Notes under the pieces: model-generated | What the model was told of the DNA's origin: nothing | What the model saw: only the letters and a program-made list of their open reading frames with translations | The model's database searches: none | Position numbers and translations under genes: made by a program | Shown: piece by piece, positions 9,331 through 17,971 of the stretch | Numbering within the stretch: the stretch's first letter is position 1 | Layout of the letters: each line of letters opens with the position of its first letter | DNA from: Azospirillaceae bacterium | GTDB taxonomy: Bacteria > Pseudomonadota > Alphaproteobacteria > Azospirillales > Azospirillaceae | DNA length: 64,000 nucleotides | Assembly: GCA_028283825.1 (NCBI GenBank) | Contig: JAPWJW010000002.1 | Span: forward strand, 372,001-436,000 | Direction: 5' to 3'

Positions 9331-11085
9331 TCAGACCCGGACTTTCTGATTCAGCAGGATGGCGACGTCCGTCGCCCGTGAGTACTGGACGTAATCGACA
9401 TAGATAAGGTTGACGATCTGGCCATGGCCGTTGGGGATGGTCAGCGACCGGAGTGAGAAGTCCAGGTTCCGGTTCGCTTCCTTGGAAAAGGCCCAGACGT
9501 CGGTGACCGGCGTCAGGGTCCAGGACAGCAGGAACATGTCGCAGACATGGTCCCCCGACTTGGTGCGGCCGGTATACTCGTTGAACTTCTTGAACTGGTC
9601 CGATTGCATGCCCGAAAACGACGTGGTGTCGGAATACTGGTCGAAGACGACCAGGTCGCCCTTGTCGGCGGTTTCGCTCTGCCAGTCCCGATAGACCCAG
9701 AAGCCGGGACGCTTGGTGTCCGTGTTCACCGGATAATCGCCGTCGCACAGCACCAGGACCCGGCCGCCGTTTGCGGTCAGGTCCGCCACCGTCTGGTCGC
9801 GCAAGGGGCCGGGCAAATCCTTGACCAGCCAGGGGCCCAGCTTCTCCTCCACCAGCTTGGTGAAGTTCTTATAGACGGTGTCATCGAAGGAATCGTAGTG
9901 GGAGATCTTGAGGATCACCAGCTCCTGATGCCCCTCCCTCATGAACTGCGCCGTGTCGTCCAGCACGCGGGCGAACAGCGGGCCCAGCACGATGCCGTGG
10001 GCGATATAGAAATCCCCCAGGAAAAGCTTGGGCCGCAGGTCGAAGTAACGCACGCCGTAGTTCATCTGGCCGTACAGGCTCAAATCCTGGGTGCGCCCGG
10101 CGAGGCCGCCGTCAAACATGCCGGCGTCGTGGGAGGCGGAGGTGACGACATCGCGCAGCCGCCGCTGGCCCACCGTCGATCGGTTGTCCCGCATCCAGTT
10201 GGCCCGGTCGACCAGCAGGCACACCGAACTCCACAGCGACCGGCCAGCCAGTTCCGCCCGGTGGACCTGGATGGCGCGGGTGCCGCTGGCGGCCACCGAC
10301 ATTTGCGCGCCGTTGTCGAACTGCGTGGCCCCGCCCGCCCATTCGATGCTGTCGCCGACGATGCGGCCGGTGCGCTGCCATACGCCGTTCAGGCTCTGGG
10401 ATTCGTGCGCCTCGACCACCACGCCATCATCGGTCAGCGCCACCGCCGGCAGGGCGCCCGCGTCGTAGGATCGCGCCGGGCCCAGGCTCAGCGTCCCGTT
10501 GCGCAGGGTTCCCACGCTGTAATGCAGCCCGTCGCCGTTCGCGTCCCGGTACACCACCACGACCCCGCCGCGATTGTTCATCGCCACCTTGGGCTCACGA
10601 CCATCGCCGAAATGGACGCTGGACCCGAAGGTGATGCCGCCGTTGGCGACCTTGCCCACCAGGTACCACAGGCCCGAATTGGACTGGGACTTGTGGACCT
10701 CCACCACCTCGCCACCGTCGTTGACGGCGACCGCCGGCTGGGCGCCGTCCTGGTACTTGTGACTGCCGCCCCATTCCAGGCCGTCCGCGTTGGCATAACC
10801 GACATGGTACCAGAGGGCGGAACTGAACGGGCTGTTGGTCTCATGCACCTCGATGGCGATGCCGTTGTTGTTGAGGGCGCAGACGGGGGGCTTGCCCTCG
10901 TCGAAATGCTTGGCGCCGCTCCAGATCACCGACAGGCCCTCGACCCGGCCCACGCGGGACCACAGGTCACTCGAGGCGCCCTCGGACTGATGAACCTCAA
11001 TCACCAGGCCGTTGGCGTTCAGGGCCACCGACGGCTGAAAGCCGGTGTCGTACTGCAGCGATAAACCGAATTGAGCCTCGATCAT
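9331..11085 (-). CDS. Beta-propeller / phosphatidylinositol-specific phospholipase C (X-domain) fusion
   Basis: 584 residues. Residues ~14-290 are six repeats of about 47 residues with the pattern G..P.VAL...G.V.EVHQS....LWY.VG.......W....YD, like PLL-type six-bladed lectin propellers; the sixth is short. Residues ~300-584 look like a PI-PLC X domain, with the two catalytic histidines likely in TSASHDAGMFDGG and FYIAHGIVLGPLF, then LVILKISHYDSF and RVLVLCDGDY. Such enzymes cleave phosphoinositides or GPI anchors. The ATG at 11085 has GGAGGT four bases before it. No signal peptide is seen, so export, if any, needs another route. Possible roles (host or predator contact) are inference. Confidence 0.85.
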   Translation of the reverse strand: MIEAQFGLSLQYDTGFQPSVALNANGLVIEVHQSEGASSDLWSRVGRVEGLSVIWSGAKHFDEGKPPVCALNNNGIAIEVHETNSPFSSALWYHVGYANADGLEWGGSHKYQDGAQPAVAVNDGGEVVEVHKSQSNSGLWYLVGKVANGGITFGSSVHFGDGREPKVAMNNRGGVVVVYRDANGDGLHYSVGTLRNGTLSLGPARSYDAGALPAVALTDDGVVVEAHESQSLNGVWQRTGRIVGDSIEWAGGATQFDNGAQMSVAASGTRAIQVHRAELAGRSLWSSVCLLVDRANWMRDNRSTVGQRRLRDVVTSASHDAGMFDGGLAGRTQDLSLYGQMNYGVRYFDLRPKLFLGDFYIAHGIVLGPLFARVLDDTAQFMREGHQELVILKISHYDSFDDTVYKNFTKLVEEKLGPWLVKDLPGPLRDQTVADLTANGGRVLVLCDGDYPVNTDTKRPGFWVYRDWQSETADKGDLVVFDQYSDTTSFSGMQSDQFKKFNEYTGRTKSGDHVCDMFLLSWTLTPVTDVWAFSKEANRNLDFSLRSLTIPNGHGQIVNLIYVDYVQYSRATDVAILLNQKVRV

Positions 11086-11191
11086 GGCCACCTCCCATGG
11101 TTGTAGGATGGGCACAGCCTAGGCCAAGTTCGTCGCGCGATAAATTACCATTATGAGAATTTTTATGTGGAGCGCTTACCAAGAGTAGTTA

Positions 11192-12388
11192 TCACCGTGC
11201 TCCGGTGCGTCGCGCGGCCAGGCGTCGGCTTGCGGTCAGCCAGACGCCGCCGGCCAGCGCCGACAACAGGGAGCCCGCGAACACGCCCACCTTGGCCTCA
11301 CCCACCAGCCGGGGATCGGGGAAGGCGAGGGTGGCGATGAACAGGCTCATGGTGAAGCCGATGCCGCACAGCATGGCGACACCATAGAGCGCGCGCATGT
11401 CCACCCCGGTCGGCGGGCGCGCCAGTTTCAGCCGCAGGGCCAGCATGGTGAAGGTGAATACGCCCGCCTGCTTGCCCAGGAACAGGCCCAGGGCGATGCC
11501 CAGCGGCACGGGCGCCAGCAGATCGGCCCAGCCCAGTCCTTGGAAACTGACGCCGGCATTGGCGAAACCGAACAGCGGTAGGACACCGAAATAGATCAGG
11601 GGATGCAGCGTCCCCTCCAGCCGGTGCAGGGGCGACCCCCTCTCCGCCTCCGTATCGCCCAAGGGAATGGTGAGGGCCAGCAGCACGCCGGCCATGGTGG
11701 CATGCACCCCGGACCGCAGGACGGCCACCCACAGGACCAGCCCCACCAGCAGATAGGGCGCCAGCCGCCGCACGCCCAGCCGGTTCATGCCGGCCAGGAC
11801 GGCCAGCGCCGCCGCTGCCAGTCCCAGGTCGGGCCAGGACAGGCCGCCGCTGTAGAACAGGGCGATGATCAGGATGGCGGCCAGGTCGTCGAAGATGGCC
11901 AGCGAGGACAGGAACAGGAAGGCGGACCGGGGCAGGCCGCGCCCGAAGGCGGACAGGGCGGCCAGCGCGAAGGCGATGTCCGTCGCGGCCGGCGTGGCCC
12001 AGCCGGTCAGGGCGTCGGCGTCGCCCCGGTTCAGGCCGATATAGATCAGCACCGGGGCCAGCACCCCGCCCAGGGCGGCGATGCCGGGCAGGGCCACCTG
12101 GCCCAGGGACGACAATTCGCCCCCCACCATCTCGCGTTTGATCTCCAGCCCGACCAGCAGGAAGAACAACGCCATCAGCAGGTCGTTGATCCATTGTTCC
12201 ACCGACAGCGTGGCGTCGCCCACGCCGACGGCCGCGTGCAAGAGGTGGAAATAGTTCGTCGCCCAGGGGGAATTCGCGGCCGCCAGCCCCGCCAGCGAGG
12301 CCGCCAGCAGCAGGACCTCACCCCAATTGTCCAGGGGCAGGAAACGCTCCACCCGACCATGCAGGCGGCGGACCAGGCTTTTGATCAT
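11192..12388 (-). CDS. nhaA: Na+/H+ antiporter NhaA
   Basis: 398 residues with about 12 membrane segments. It exchanges cytoplasmic Na+ for external H+ and supports pH and salt tolerance. Diagnostic motifs are GLEIKREMVGGEL near residue 82, GWATPAATDIAFALAALS, and LAIFDDLAAILIIALFYS, which holds the paired aspartates of the ion site. KQAGVFTF lies in the C-terminal half. The length matches the family. It is a single gene on the minus strand; the 107 bases between it and the PLC gene show no clear signal. Confidence 0.97.
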   Translation of the reverse strand: MIKSLVRRLHGRVERFLPLDNWGEVLLLAASLAGLAAANSPWATNYFHLLHAAVGVGDATLSVEQWINDLLMALFFLLVGLEIKREMVGGELSSLGQVALPGIAALGGVLAPVLIYIGLNRGDADALTGWATPAATDIAFALAALSAFGRGLPRSAFLFLSSLAIFDDLAAILIIALFYSGGLSWPDLGLAAAALAVLAGMNRLGVRRLAPYLLVGLVLWVAVLRSGVHATMAGVLLALTIPLGDTEAERGSPLHRLEGTLHPLIYFGVLPLFGFANAGVSFQGLGWADLLAPVPLGIALGLFLGKQAGVFTFTMLALRLKLARPPTGVDMRALYGVAMLCGIGFTMSLFIATLAFPDPRLVGEAKVGVFAGSLLSALAGGVWLTASRRLAARRTGAR

Positions 12389-12470
12389 GGGGACTCAGGG
12401 CCGGTGGGAGAGGGGCGACCATCCTACCGGTCGGCGGCAGGGCGCGCCACCATGGGTGGCACGTATGCCT

Positions 12471-12627
12471 TAACCAGCGGCATGGTTTCATGCCGCTGTA
12501 GGCGCCGACCGGCGCCGCCGGACCTTTTCGGGGAGCCGAAGGCGGACTGAAAAGGGAGGAAGCCCAAGCCGGCGGATGCCGGCGCCCGGCGCTTGAGGGG
12601 GCGTTTGATCCATCATGATCAAACGCC
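12471..12627 (+). repeat. Intergenic repeat copy 2, with terminal hairpin
   Basis: A copy of the dispersed repeat: ACCAGCGGCATG-G-TTTCATGCCGCTG, GGCGCCGACCGGCGCCGCCG, GGGGAGCCGAAGGCGGACTG, then GCCGGCGGATGCCGGCGCCC and GGCGCTTGAGGGGGCG. It ends in an 11-bp inverted repeat (GGCGTTTGATC / GATCAAACGCC, 12600-12627) that may stop transcripts of the methyltransferase gene on the minus strand. It lies between nhaA and the methyltransferase gene. Confidence 0.8.
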
Positions 12628-12634
12628 GAAGGCA

Positions 12635-13321
12635 TCAATGATGGCGCGCGTTCAGCACCGCGAAGCGCCAGGCCTTGAAGGCGCAATCCACGTCATTCAG
12701 GCCGGCCTCCGCCATCCACATCAGCTGTTCGCCCATGGTGGCGCAATGGTCCTGGCGCAGGCGGTCGCGGACGCGGGACAGTTCCACCGCCGGCACGCCC
12801 AAATCGCCGGCCTCCGCCTGCCACAGGCGATCATACTGGCTTTCCAGGTTCGCCGTGGGGCCCAGCACCTGCTCGGCGGAAATGAACAGCCCGCCGGGGG
12901 ACAGCACCTGGGCGACGCGGCCGTACAGGTCGCGCTTGGCGCCATGCTCCAGCCGGTGGATGGCCAGGGTGGAGATCACCAGATCCCACGGGCCCTTCAG
13001 GTCGGCCTGTTCCAGTTCCGCCAGGGCGAAGCTGACGCGGGCGTCGCCGGCGAAACGCTTGCGGCTCTGCTCCAGCGCGGCCGGGGTCTCCTCGATCAGG
13101 TGCAGGTGGGCGTGGGGCAGGCGGCTGCGCACCAGCGAGGCGAATAGCCCGCCGCCGGATCCCAGATCCAGCACGCGCGGCCGGGTGGGGGCGGTCCAGT
13201 CATCGATCAGGGTCAGGGCCGCACCGTAGAAGGCGTCGAAGCAGGGGATCAGGCTCCGTTGCAGCGCATCATTGCGCGCGGTTTCCAAAGGGGTCCCACG
13301 GGCTGCCACGGGTGCCGCCAT
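12635..13321 (-). CDS. Class I SAM-dependent methyltransferase
   Basis: 228 residues with a Rossmann fold: motif I VLDLGSGGGLFASLV near residue 50, an acidic residue after the second strand (LHLIEETPAALEQSR), motif LKGPWDLVISTLAIHRLEHG, and VLSPGGLFISAEQVLGP. This order fits small-molecule methyltransferases of the Methyltransf_12/25 type. The N-terminal 45 residues include RNDALQRSLIPCFDAFYGAAL, typical of this subgroup. The substrate cannot be told from sequence. It is monocistronic and convergent to nothing; the oye promoter region lies upstream. Confidence 0.85.
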   Translation of the reverse strand: MAAPVAARGTPLETARNDALQRSLIPCFDAFYGAALTLIDDWTAPTRPRVLDLGSGGGLFASLVRSRLPHAHLHLIEETPAALEQSRKRFAGDARVSFALAELEQADLKGPWDLVISTLAIHRLEHGAKRDLYGRVAQVLSPGGLFISAEQVLGPTANLESQYDRLWQAEAGDLGVPAVELSRVRDRLRQDHCATMGEQLMWMAEAGLNDVDCAFKAWRFAVLNARHH

Positions 13322-13532
13322 ACTGCCGTCCTCCTACCGTTCACGCGCCCGACGGGCGCTGGAAAATCAAGCTGCCGTTGGTTTTTCACCTGAACTGTAA
13401 AGGCCCTGTCACGAAAGCGTAGCGCATCCTTGGCCGATACCATAGGGGATCAAGGGTTAAGGAATCCTTGGGATCCCCGTGGTTTGCGCCGCAACATTTC
13501 AGCCGTGTAAAAACGCCGCAAAACCAGGGGCT

Positions 13533-13562
13533 TGATATATCGAGAAAGTGCGATATATCGAA
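13533..13562. promoter_or_regulatory. Tandem palindromes upstream of the Old Yellow Enzyme gene
   Basis: Two copies of GATATATCGA (13534-13543 and 13552-13561) each sit within a palindrome (TGATATATCGA and CGATATATCG), 18 bases apart. This is the layout of a dimer-pair operator. It lies 36-65 bases before the ATG at 13598. The ArsR-type regulator at 14983 is a candidate binder (inference). Confidence 0.5.
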
Positions 13563-13597
13563 GCGTCCCTTAACGTCACCCACGCAAGGTCACATCC

Positions 13598-14773
13598 ATG
13601 GATACCCTGACCCCGGCGCAAAGCCCCTCTTCAGGCCCGACTCCGGACACTCATCAGGTCAACGCGACCGTCGCCCCCTTGTTCCAGCCCTTCCCCTTTG
13701 GTCGGCACGTCCTGGCCAACCGGGTGGTGATGGCGCCCATGACCCGGAACAAGTCGCCGGGCGGCGTGCCGGGCGCCGACGTGGTCGAATATTACCGCCG
13801 CCGGGTGCAGGGCGGTGTCGGCCTGCTGATCACCGAGGGTACCTACATCAACCACCCGGGTGCCAACGGTTATCCACAGGTCCCGGCTTTTTATGGTCAG
13901 GCGCTGGCCGGCTGGCAGAAGGTGGTGGACGCGGTGCACGCCGAGGGCGGACGCATCATCCCGCAGCTGTGGCATGTGGGCGTGGCCCGCCGCCCGGGCA
14001 TCGAGCCCGACGCGACCGTGCCGGGCTATGGCCCCTCCGCGGTGGTGGAGAACGGGGTTGAGGTGGTGAAGGCCATGACCCAGGCCGACATCGACGCCGT
14101 CATCGCCGCCTTCGCCCAGGCCGCCGCCGATGCCGAACGGCTGGGCTTCGACGGTGCCGAACTGCACGGCGCCCACGGTTACCTGCTGGACGATTTCTTC
14201 TGGTCGGTCACCAACCAGCGCACCGACCAGTACGGCGGCAGCCTGGAAAACCGCATCCGCTTCGCGGTGGAGATCGTGCGCGCCGTGCGCGCGGCGGTCA
14301 GCCCGGACTTCCCCATCGTCTTCCGCTTCTCCCAATGGAAGGGCGTGGACTACAAGGCCCGCATCGCCGAGACGGCGGACGAGTTGGCCCGCATCCTGCT
14401 GCCCCTGGCCGAGGCCGGCGTGGACGTCTTCCACGTCAGCACCCGGCGCTATTGGGAACCGGCGTTCGACGGCGCGGACGAGACGCTGGCCGCCTTGACC
14501 CGGCGCCTGACGGGCAAGCCGGTCATCGCCGTGGGCAGTGTCGGCCTGGATGATGCCTTCAAGGTCGGCATGTTCGCCAGCCGCGACGCCTTCCACGTCC
14601 GCCCCACCGACGTGGCCGAGGCGGCGCAGGCCCTGGCGCGCGGTGATTTCGACCTGCTGGGCGTGGGCCGGGTCTTGCTCAGCGATCCCGATTGGGCCAT
14701 CAAGGTCCGCGACGGCCGCGTGGACGAGGTGACGCCCTTCGACCGCGCGTCCCTGGACCGGCTGGTGGTCTGA
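13598..14773 (+). CDS. Old Yellow Enzyme family alkene reductase
   Basis: 391 residues: an FMN-binding TIM barrel that reduces activated C=C bonds or nitro/maleimide compounds with NAD(P)H in the cytoplasm. Motifs are LANRVVMAPMTRNKSPGGVP near residue 40, GVGLLITEGTYI, IIPQLWHVGVARRP (the family's HxGR-type region), FDGAELHGAHGYLLDDFFW near 190, TDQYGGSLENR, and KPVIAVGSVGL with FDLLGVGRVLLSDPDW at the C-terminus. The N-terminal 25 residues are Thr/Pro-rich and outside the family core, so translation may start later; ATG at 13598 is the first good start. It is followed by a terminator-like hairpin and an ArsR-type regulator. Confidence 0.94.
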   Translation: MDTLTPAQSPSSGPTPDTHQVNATVAPLFQPFPFGRHVLANRVVMAPMTRNKSPGGVPGADVVEYYRRRVQGGVGLLITEGTYINHPGANGYPQVPAFYGQALAGWQKVVDAVHAEGGRIIPQLWHVGVARRPGIEPDATVPGYGPSAVVENGVEVVKAMTQADIDAVIAAFAQAAADAERLGFDGAELHGAHGYLLDDFFWSVTNQRTDQYGGSLENRIRFAVEIVRAVRAAVSPDFPIVFRFSQWKGVDYKARIAETADELARILLPLAEAGVDVFHVSTRRYWEPAFDGADETLAALTRRLTGKPVIAVGSVGLDDAFKVGMFASRDAFHVRPTDVAEAAQALARGDFDLLGVGRVLLSDPDWAIKVRDGRVDEVTPFDRASLDRLVV

Positions 14774-14790
14774 CGGCTTTATAGGCCGAT

Positions 14791-14822
14791 ACCGGGGGGC
14801 GGGGACGCCTTCGCCCCCCGGT
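14791..14822 (+). terminator. Terminator-like hairpin after the Old Yellow Enzyme gene
   Basis: An 11-bp perfect stem ACCGGGGGGCG / CGCCCCCCGGT with a 10-base loop, 18 bases after the stop. Only TGT follows it, so there is no clear U-run. Confidence 0.6.
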
Positions 14823-14825
14823 TGT

Positions 14826-14961
14826 CACCAACGGCCTCGTGCCGCTGTAGGATGCGACCGCATCCGCCGCAGATTTCCGGGAAGCCGAAGGCGGACTGGA
14901 AATCGAGGATAAGCCAAGGCGGACGGATGTCCGCCGCCCGGCGTTTGAGGGGGCGTTTGAT
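14826..14961 (+). repeat. Intergenic repeat copy 3
   Basis: A diverged copy of the dispersed repeat: CTCGTGCCGCTGTAGG, then GGGAAGCCGAAGGCGGACTG, GATAAGCCAAGGCGGACGGA and CGGCGTTTGAGGGGGCGTTT. It separates the Old Yellow Enzyme gene from the ArsR-type regulator gene. Confidence 0.72.
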
Positions 14962-14982
14962 TAAGTGAGGTATGGCGCTGCC

Positions 14983-15330
14983 ATGGACGTGGAAGAAATC
15001 CTGAAGGCCCTGGCCAACCCGGTGCGCCGCGACATCCTGATGTGGCTGAAGGACCCCGCCGCCCATTTCGCGCCGCAGCCCGAAGGCTATCCGCTGGAGC
15101 GGGGCGTGTGCGTCTCCCGCATCCTGGACAAGGCCAGGCTGTCGCAATCCACCGTCTCCACCTACCTCGCCATGCTGCACCGCGCCGGCCTGCTGACGTC
15201 CGAGCGCGTGGGCCAGTGGACCTACTATCGCCGGAACGAGCCGACGATCGACGCCTTCATGGCCACCTTCGGCAAGCAGTTGTGCCAGATGATGAGCAAG
15301 CGGGACGACTACGTGCCCGACGGGCGCTGA
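14983..15330 (+). CDS. ArsR-type winged-helix regulator
   Basis: 115 residues. The first half has MDVEEILKALANPVRRDILMWL, then a recognition helix in ARLSQSTVSTYLAMLHRAGL and the wing LTSERVGQWTYYRRNEPTI. This is the ArsR/SmtB layout. No metal-binding cysteine pair of the ELCVCD kind is present, although Cys residues occur near residue 45 and 106, so the signal is unknown. ATG at 14983 is preferred to an ATG six codons upstream. It may control the Old Yellow Enzyme gene 210 bases upstream (inference). Confidence 0.88.
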   Translation: MDVEEILKALANPVRRDILMWLKDPAAHFAPQPEGYPLERGVCVSRILDKARLSQSTVSTYLAMLHRAGLLTSERVGQWTYYRRNEPTIDAFMATFGKQLCQMMSKRDDYVPDGR

Positions 15331-15334
15331 CCGC

Positions 15335-15643
15335 TCAGCGGTGCAGCCAGAGCTGGGAGTAGAGGTACAGCGCGCCCACCCACGCCAGCACCATGGTCAC
15401 CGCGTGATAGGCCACCAGGCGGGGAAACTTGCGCGCCGACAGCAGGATCAGCACCGGCACGCACCCCACCGCCAGGGGCAGCAGCAGGAAGGCCATGCCG
15501 GGTGCCGCCGCATCCGACGCGGTGTCGTTGGCCGCCACCACCGTCAGGAACAGCGCCGGGAAGATGGCCCAGCACCCGGCGACGATCAGCAGCGGGCCCA
15601 ATACCCACAGGACGATCCTGGCGATTTTGTCGAGGCGGTTCAT
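15335..15643 (-). CDS. Small membrane protein, three segments
   Basis: 102 residues: LDKIARIVLWVLGPLLIVAG (segment 1), a loop, MAFLLLPLAVGCVPVLILL (segment 2), and VAYHAVTMVLAWVGALYLYS (segment 3). No family is recognised. It converges on the ArsR-type gene, four bases apart, with no terminator between. About 220 bases upstream of it hold no gene. Confidence 0.6.
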   Translation of the reverse strand: MNRLDKIARIVLWVLGPLLIVAGCWAIFPALFLTVVAANDTASDAAAPGMAFLLLPLAVGCVPVLILLSARKFPRLVAYHAVTMVLAWVGALYLYSQLWLHR

Positions 15644-15734
15644 GGGATGGGCCGGCGGTTGGTAAGGGCGAGGCGCCCTCTATGGCACCAAACGCCGCCT
15701 CTGGGGAAGGGGCCACCAGGTGGATTTTCTCTTA

Positions 15735-15750
15735 GAGACTGTTTCGAAAG
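15735..15750. repeat. Possible solo terminal repeat of an IS5-type element
   Basis: GAGACTGTTTCGAAAG resembles the IS5 ends found nearby (GAGTCCGTTTTGGAAA and GAGGCTGTTTGGAAAA) and is preceded by TTA, a 3-bp TNA target of the kind used by these elements. No transposase lies next to it. It may be a scar. Confidence 0.4.
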
Positions 15751-15866
15751 TCGGTCAACTGGCCGGAAACGTTGATTCGCATCAACGGCTTGCCAGCCTC
15801 ATTTGCCAGATGAGAAACCTTGAGTGCTGGTGATACGATAGTGATATTCAACTCAAGGGTGACGCC

Positions 15867-16013
15867 ATGGCGCATCGTGAAGAGACTTATCGCGGTTATG
15901 TGATCAGTTGGGTCGAGCCTCGACCAATGACCGGCAATTACCAGGTCTCAGTCGCTTCAAATGACCTTAGGTTGCTTGGCCGCCTCAGAGTCCGTTTTGG
16001 AAATCAGGGATGA
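15867..16013 (+). pseudogene. Truncated hypothetical gene cut by IS insertions
   Basis: ATG at 15867 opens a frame MAHREETYRGYVISWVEPRP onward, with a plausible start context (AAGGGTG). Host codons run to about 15987; the rest is inside the IS5 end. The IS701-like element inserted first, then IS5. The sequence past the IS701 element does not restore this frame, so flanking DNA was lost. Function unknown. Confidence 0.5.
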
Positions 16014-16891
16014 GCGTTTCGTGGTAGCAGATTGCCGCCCATGGCGACGTAGATCATGGCCTGTGAGACATCGGTTCGCCGTTCATAATCACGAACGAGA
16101 CGTCGCCAACGGATCATCCAGCCGAAGATGCGCTCGACAACCCAGCGGCGGGGCAGCACCCGGAATCCTTTCTGATCATCGCACCGGCGTATGACCTCGA
16201 CGACGAAATCCAGGTAAGCGGCTTTGTTCATCAGCTTCATGCGATCATAGGCGCCATCGGCGAACAGGTGTTTCACCCAAGGCCAGCGTTTGCGGATCGC
16301 CTCCAGGATCGCCTGTGCGCCGGCGCTGTCGGAGATATCGGCTGGTGTCAGCTTGACCATCAGCAGGCGCCCATCGGTATCGACGGCGATGTGCCGCTTG
16401 CGACCAACGACTGTCTTGCCCGCGTCGTAACCCCTTGTTTCCGCATGCGGTGCTTTGACTGATTGGCTGTCAATCACCCCGGCCGTGGGGCTCGCTTCCC
16501 GACCCGCCCGCTCCCGATCAACCATCAGCGCGACATCGTGGATGGTCTGGAACAGAAACCGGCGCGCCAATTCGCGGAACCAACCGTAGACCGTCTGCCA
16601 GGGGCCGGAATTGGTCGGCAACATCCGCCACCCGCAACCCGACCGGACAACATAGCGAACCGCGTTGATCACTTCCCGAAAGTCAACCTCGCGCGGCCGG
16701 CCGCGGCGGCCTGGTTTCGGCATCAGTGGCGCGATCCGCTCCCACTCCTCGTCCGTCAGGTCAGACGGATAGCGCTTCGTCTTTTTGGCGATTTCGGTCA
16801 TCCGACCACGGCTCTGCTTCGTCCACATCGACAGCTTGAATCATGACATCGCCGACACCGCAAGGGCCTATGCTATTTTCCAAACAGCCTC
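15988..16891 (-). mobile_element. IS5-family element, copy 1
   Basis: 904 bp with imperfect ends (GAGTCCGTTTTGGAAA at left; GAGGCTGTTTGGAAAA reading in from the right) and a 3-bp target duplication TCA (15985-15987 and 16892-16894). It carries one transposase gene on the minus strand. It inserted at the left edge of the IS701-like element. Same length as copy 2 at 25258-26161. Confidence 0.93.
16004..16828 (-). CDS. IS5-family transposase, copy 1
   Basis: 274 residues. The N-terminal helix-turn-helix domain has RYPSDLTDEEWERIAPLMPK and GRRGRPREVDFREVINAVRY. The DDE catalytic core has GVIDSQSVKAPHA (first D), HLFADGAYD (second D) and RRWVVERIFGWMIRWRRLVRDYE (E). It differs from copy 2 at a few sites and runs four residues longer (RNAHP) because the copy 2 stop codon TGA is CGA here. 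Confidence 0.95.
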   Translation of the reverse strand: MWTKQSRGRMTEIAKKTKRYPSDLTDEEWERIAPLMPKPGRRGRPREVDFREVINAVRYVVRSGCGWRMLPTNSGPWQTVYGWFRELARRFLFQTIHDVALMVDRERAGREASPTAGVIDSQSVKAPHAETRGYDAGKTVVGRKRHIAVDTDGRLLMVKLTPADISDSAGAQAILEAIRKRWPWVKHLFADGAYDRMKLMNKAAYLDFVVEVIRRCDDQKGFRVLPRRWVVERIFGWMIRWRRLVRDYERRTDVSQAMIYVAMGGNLLPRNAHP

Positions 16892-16951
16892 TCAGTTCTA
16901 CTATGTCATAAATATAGCGATTAAATGAGGTGAAGAGTATAAGAGAGATTC

Positions 16952-17268
16952 ATGTTCTGTTCGAGGGCTGGCATGGGTCTTTCTTCAGAGGGAAGCGGCG
17001 TCGAAGGCCGGTTTGCGACCTATGTCGAGCATTTGGCCTCCGCGTTGGGGCATGCGGATCGGGTGGCTCCATTCCGGGGCTACTGCACCGGGCTGGTGCT
17101 ACCAGGCGACCGGAAGAGCGTGGAGCCGATGGCGGCACGGGTGGAGCCGGGCCGGGTTGGGGCGGCGCACCAGTCCCTGCATCACTTTGTCGCCAAGGCG
17201 GCCTGGGATGATACGGCGGTGCTGAGCGCGGTGCGCGACCTGGTGTTGCCGGCGCTGCAAGCCCATGG
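16952..17268 (+). pseudogene. IS701-like (SRSO17-type) transposase, N-terminal part
   Basis: Encodes GRFATYVEHLASALGHADR, then GYCTGLVLPGDRKSVEPMAA and VGAAHQSLHHFVAKAAWDD, the start of SRSO17-type transposases. It stops at ...PALQAHG where the IS21-like element enters. The same frame resumes at 22170: CAT-GGA-CCG-ATC gives HGPIRAWIIDDTG once the insert and one CATGG copy are removed. Residues printed past 17268 in this frame belong to the IS21 end. Confidence 0.88.
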
Positions 17269-17332
17269 TGTAAATGGCGAAGTGATTTTCCCCAGAAGTG
17301 GCGACTTAAAAATCCCCAAATGGTTTGGTTGG

Positions 17333-17851
17333 CTAATTGATTGGGTGGGTGTCGTCGGGCCTCACTTCCGGCGGTCTTCCGCGTTTCCGAATGGCTTGGA
17401 GCGGCGCGGTATCGGGTCTTCGCCGGACGTTTTCGGGGATGAGGTCGGCGTGCTGGCGTAGCCTGTAGCTGGCGCCCTCGATCTGCACGACGATGGCGTG
17501 GTGGAGAAGGCGATCGAGGAGAGCCGTGGCGACGACGGTGTCGCCGAAGACGTCGCCCCATTCGGCGAAGCCGCGGTTCGAGGTGAGGACCATGGCGCCC
17601 TTTTCGTATCGGGCGTTGACGAGCTGGAAGAAGAGGTTGCCGCCGCCGGGGACGACGGGGAGGTAGCCGATCTCATCGACGATGAGGAGTTGGGGGCGGC
17701 AGAGGAAGCGCAGGCGTTCGCGCAAGGTGCCCTCGCGTTCGGCCTTGGCCAGGGAAGCGATGAGGTCGGCCAGGGTGGTGAAGTAGACGGAGCGTCCCGC
17801 CTTGACGGCCTCCGCCCAGGGCCGTGGCGAGGTGGCTCTTGCCGGTGCCGG
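17333..17851 (-). pseudogene. istB: istB (IS21 A), C-terminal part
   Basis: Continues the IstB ATPase after the Walker A loop: [12 protein letters not shown], then after a frameshift EAVKAGRSVYFTTLADLIAS, LLIVDEIGYLPVVPGGGN (Walker B), and VLTSNRGFAEWGDVFGD, ending RPDDTHPIN. The two istB parts total 847 nt, one more than a multiple of 3, so there is a frameshift (near 17822) besides the insertion. IstB loads the IS21 transposase on target DNA. Confidence 0.88.
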
Positions 17852-17971
17852 TCGAGGCAGCGGCATACTGCCCGATATCAGGGGCAGGACGCGACGATCC
17901 ATTATCCGTTTCATCCGCGATGCGGTGAACGCGTAGGCATCATCCGGCGCCATTGCCTTGGCGGTAGCGTC

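Noticed and set aside
16952-17461. 169-residue intact gene
   Set aside because: Only residues up to position 17268 are IS701-like transposase; the rest reads into the end of the IS21-like element.
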